Shown piece by piece: positions 4,668-5,260 of a DNA stretch of 5,260 nt. Both the position numbers and the translations under genes were made by a program. Within the stretch, counting starts at the first letter, position 1; each line of letters starts with the position of its first letter. This DNA is from an uncultured Lysobacterales bacterium (lineage in GTDB: Bacteria; Pseudomonadota; Gammaproteobacteria; Xanthomonadales; SZUA-36): contig CALJWY010000090.1 in assembly GCA_937974465.1 (NCBI GenBank), positions 1 to 5,260 of the forward strand, in the 5' to 3' direction. The notes below the pieces were generated by a model that saw only the letters and a program-made list of their open reading frames with translations, was not told the DNA's origin and made no database searches.

Positions 4668-5260
4668 GTGAAAAACAAAAACCAGCCAAGAAAACCGTTC
4701 TCGTTGCGACTGCGGTTGGTGGTGTTGGCGGTGCTGTTGCTGAGTGTCTCGCTGGGCCTGGTCGGATTCGCACTGGATGCAGCATTTCACAAGAGTAGCG
4801 AAGCGGGTCTGCAGGCTCGTATGGAGTCATTGTTCTACCTGGTGCTGGCAGCAACCGAGGTTGCCGACAGCGGTGTGATGACGGTTGATGACGACCCGGG
4901 AGATCCACGCCTGCGGCAGCCCGGTTCCGGGTTTTATGCGAGTGTGCGTGCAGAAAGTAATACCTGGATTTCGCCATCATCCCTGGGAGTTACGCTGCCC
5001 GGATCGGTTCAGATCGAGGCAGGTGAGCGGAATTTTATGGTGCCCTCATCCGACTCTGAGTTTTTCACTTTTCTCTATGGTGTGAGCTGGGAACTCCCGG
5101 GAGGACAGGGGTTTCCCGTAACGGTTGGCATTTTTGTCGACCCGGCGGTATTGCAACCCGAGAGGCAGGCCTTTCGCATTGGCCTGTGGCAAAGCCTGGG
5201 GGCAACGGGTGCCATCCTGGTGCTTGCGCAGGTGGTTTTGCTGGGGCTCGGGTTGCGGCC
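4668..5260 (+). CDS. Sensor histidine kinase, PhoQ-like, N-terminal part (runs off the right edge)
   Basis: The frame is open from GTG 4668 to the window end, about 197 residues, and encodes only the sensing part. A basic cytoplasmic start (KNKNQPRKPFSLRLR) leads into transmembrane helix 1 (LVVLAVLLLSVSLGLVGFAL, about 16-35). A periplasmic domain of about 135 residues follows, with ALDAAFHKSSEAGLQARMES, PGSGFYASV, ISPSSLG and FTFLYGVSWELPGG. Transmembrane helix 2 begins near LGATGAILVLAQVVLLGLGL. This matches the sensor region of PhoQ-like kinases found beside PhoP-type regulators. The HAMP, dimerisation (His) and ATPase domains would lie beyond the window. The periplasmic domain has a short acidic run (VDDDPGD) that might contact cations, as in PhoQ, but this is weak evidence. 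The GTG start has no clear ribosome binding site; it follows the response-regulator stop by 33 bases, so translational coupling within the operon is plausible. Confidence 0.85.
   Translation, partial: MKNKNQPRKPFSLRLRLVVLAVLLLSVSLGLVGFALDAAFHKSSEAGLQARMESLFYLVLAATEVADSGVMTVDDDPGDPRLRQPGSGFYASVRAESNTWISPSSLGVTLPGSVQIEAGERNFMVPSSDSEFFTFLYGVSWELPGGQGFPVTVGIFVDPAVLQPERQAFRIGLWQSLGATGAILVLAQVVLLGLGLR

Overview
The window looks like part of a gammaproteobacterial chromosome. DusA follows the Escherichia coli protein closely through most of its length, and the response regulator is clearly of the PhoP type. By eye the flanking genes are moderately GC-rich, while the stretch from about 1050 to 2000 is visibly AT-rich. 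I see no transposase, integrase, tRNA, rRNA or CRISPR array.

Layout, left to right. (1) Positions 1-478, minus strand: the first ~159 residues of a three-pass membrane protein that runs off the window edge. It leads into the ...AVLPF... domain typical of FlgO/TolB-like, TPR-containing membrane proteins. (2) 479-795: no gene except a strong hairpin terminator (746-779). (3) 796-1050, minus strand: a small, very acidic protein of unknown function. (4) 1051-1420: an AT-rich divergent promoter region. (5) 1421-1963 and 2006-2518, plus strand: an unrecognised 180-residue protein followed by a MarR-family regulator. (6) 2561-3574, plus strand: dusA, tRNA-dihydrouridine synthase. (7) 3707-5260, plus strand: a PepSY-like exported small protein, a PhoP-type response regulator and the first ~197 residues of its sensor histidine kinase. 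This set is probably one operon sensing an envelope or periplasmic signal.

The most interesting part is 796-2518. An 18-bp partly palindromic motif, TATCTTGACATAAAGATA, lies on the -35 element (TTGACA) of the plus-strand promoter for the 180-residue gene. A 16/18 copy lies on the TTGACA of the oppositely directed promoter for the acidic gene. Another 16/18 copy, in reverse orientation, sits just upstream of the marR start codon. MarR proteins usually bind palindromes of about this size and often regulate their own neighbourhood. I therefore infer a compact self-contained regulon: MarR would repress the acidic-protein gene, the 180-residue gene and itself, in response to an unknown signal. Both target proteins are unrecognised, which makes this the best candidate for an undescribed system here. 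The motif copies are seen directly in the sequence; the regulatory link is inference.
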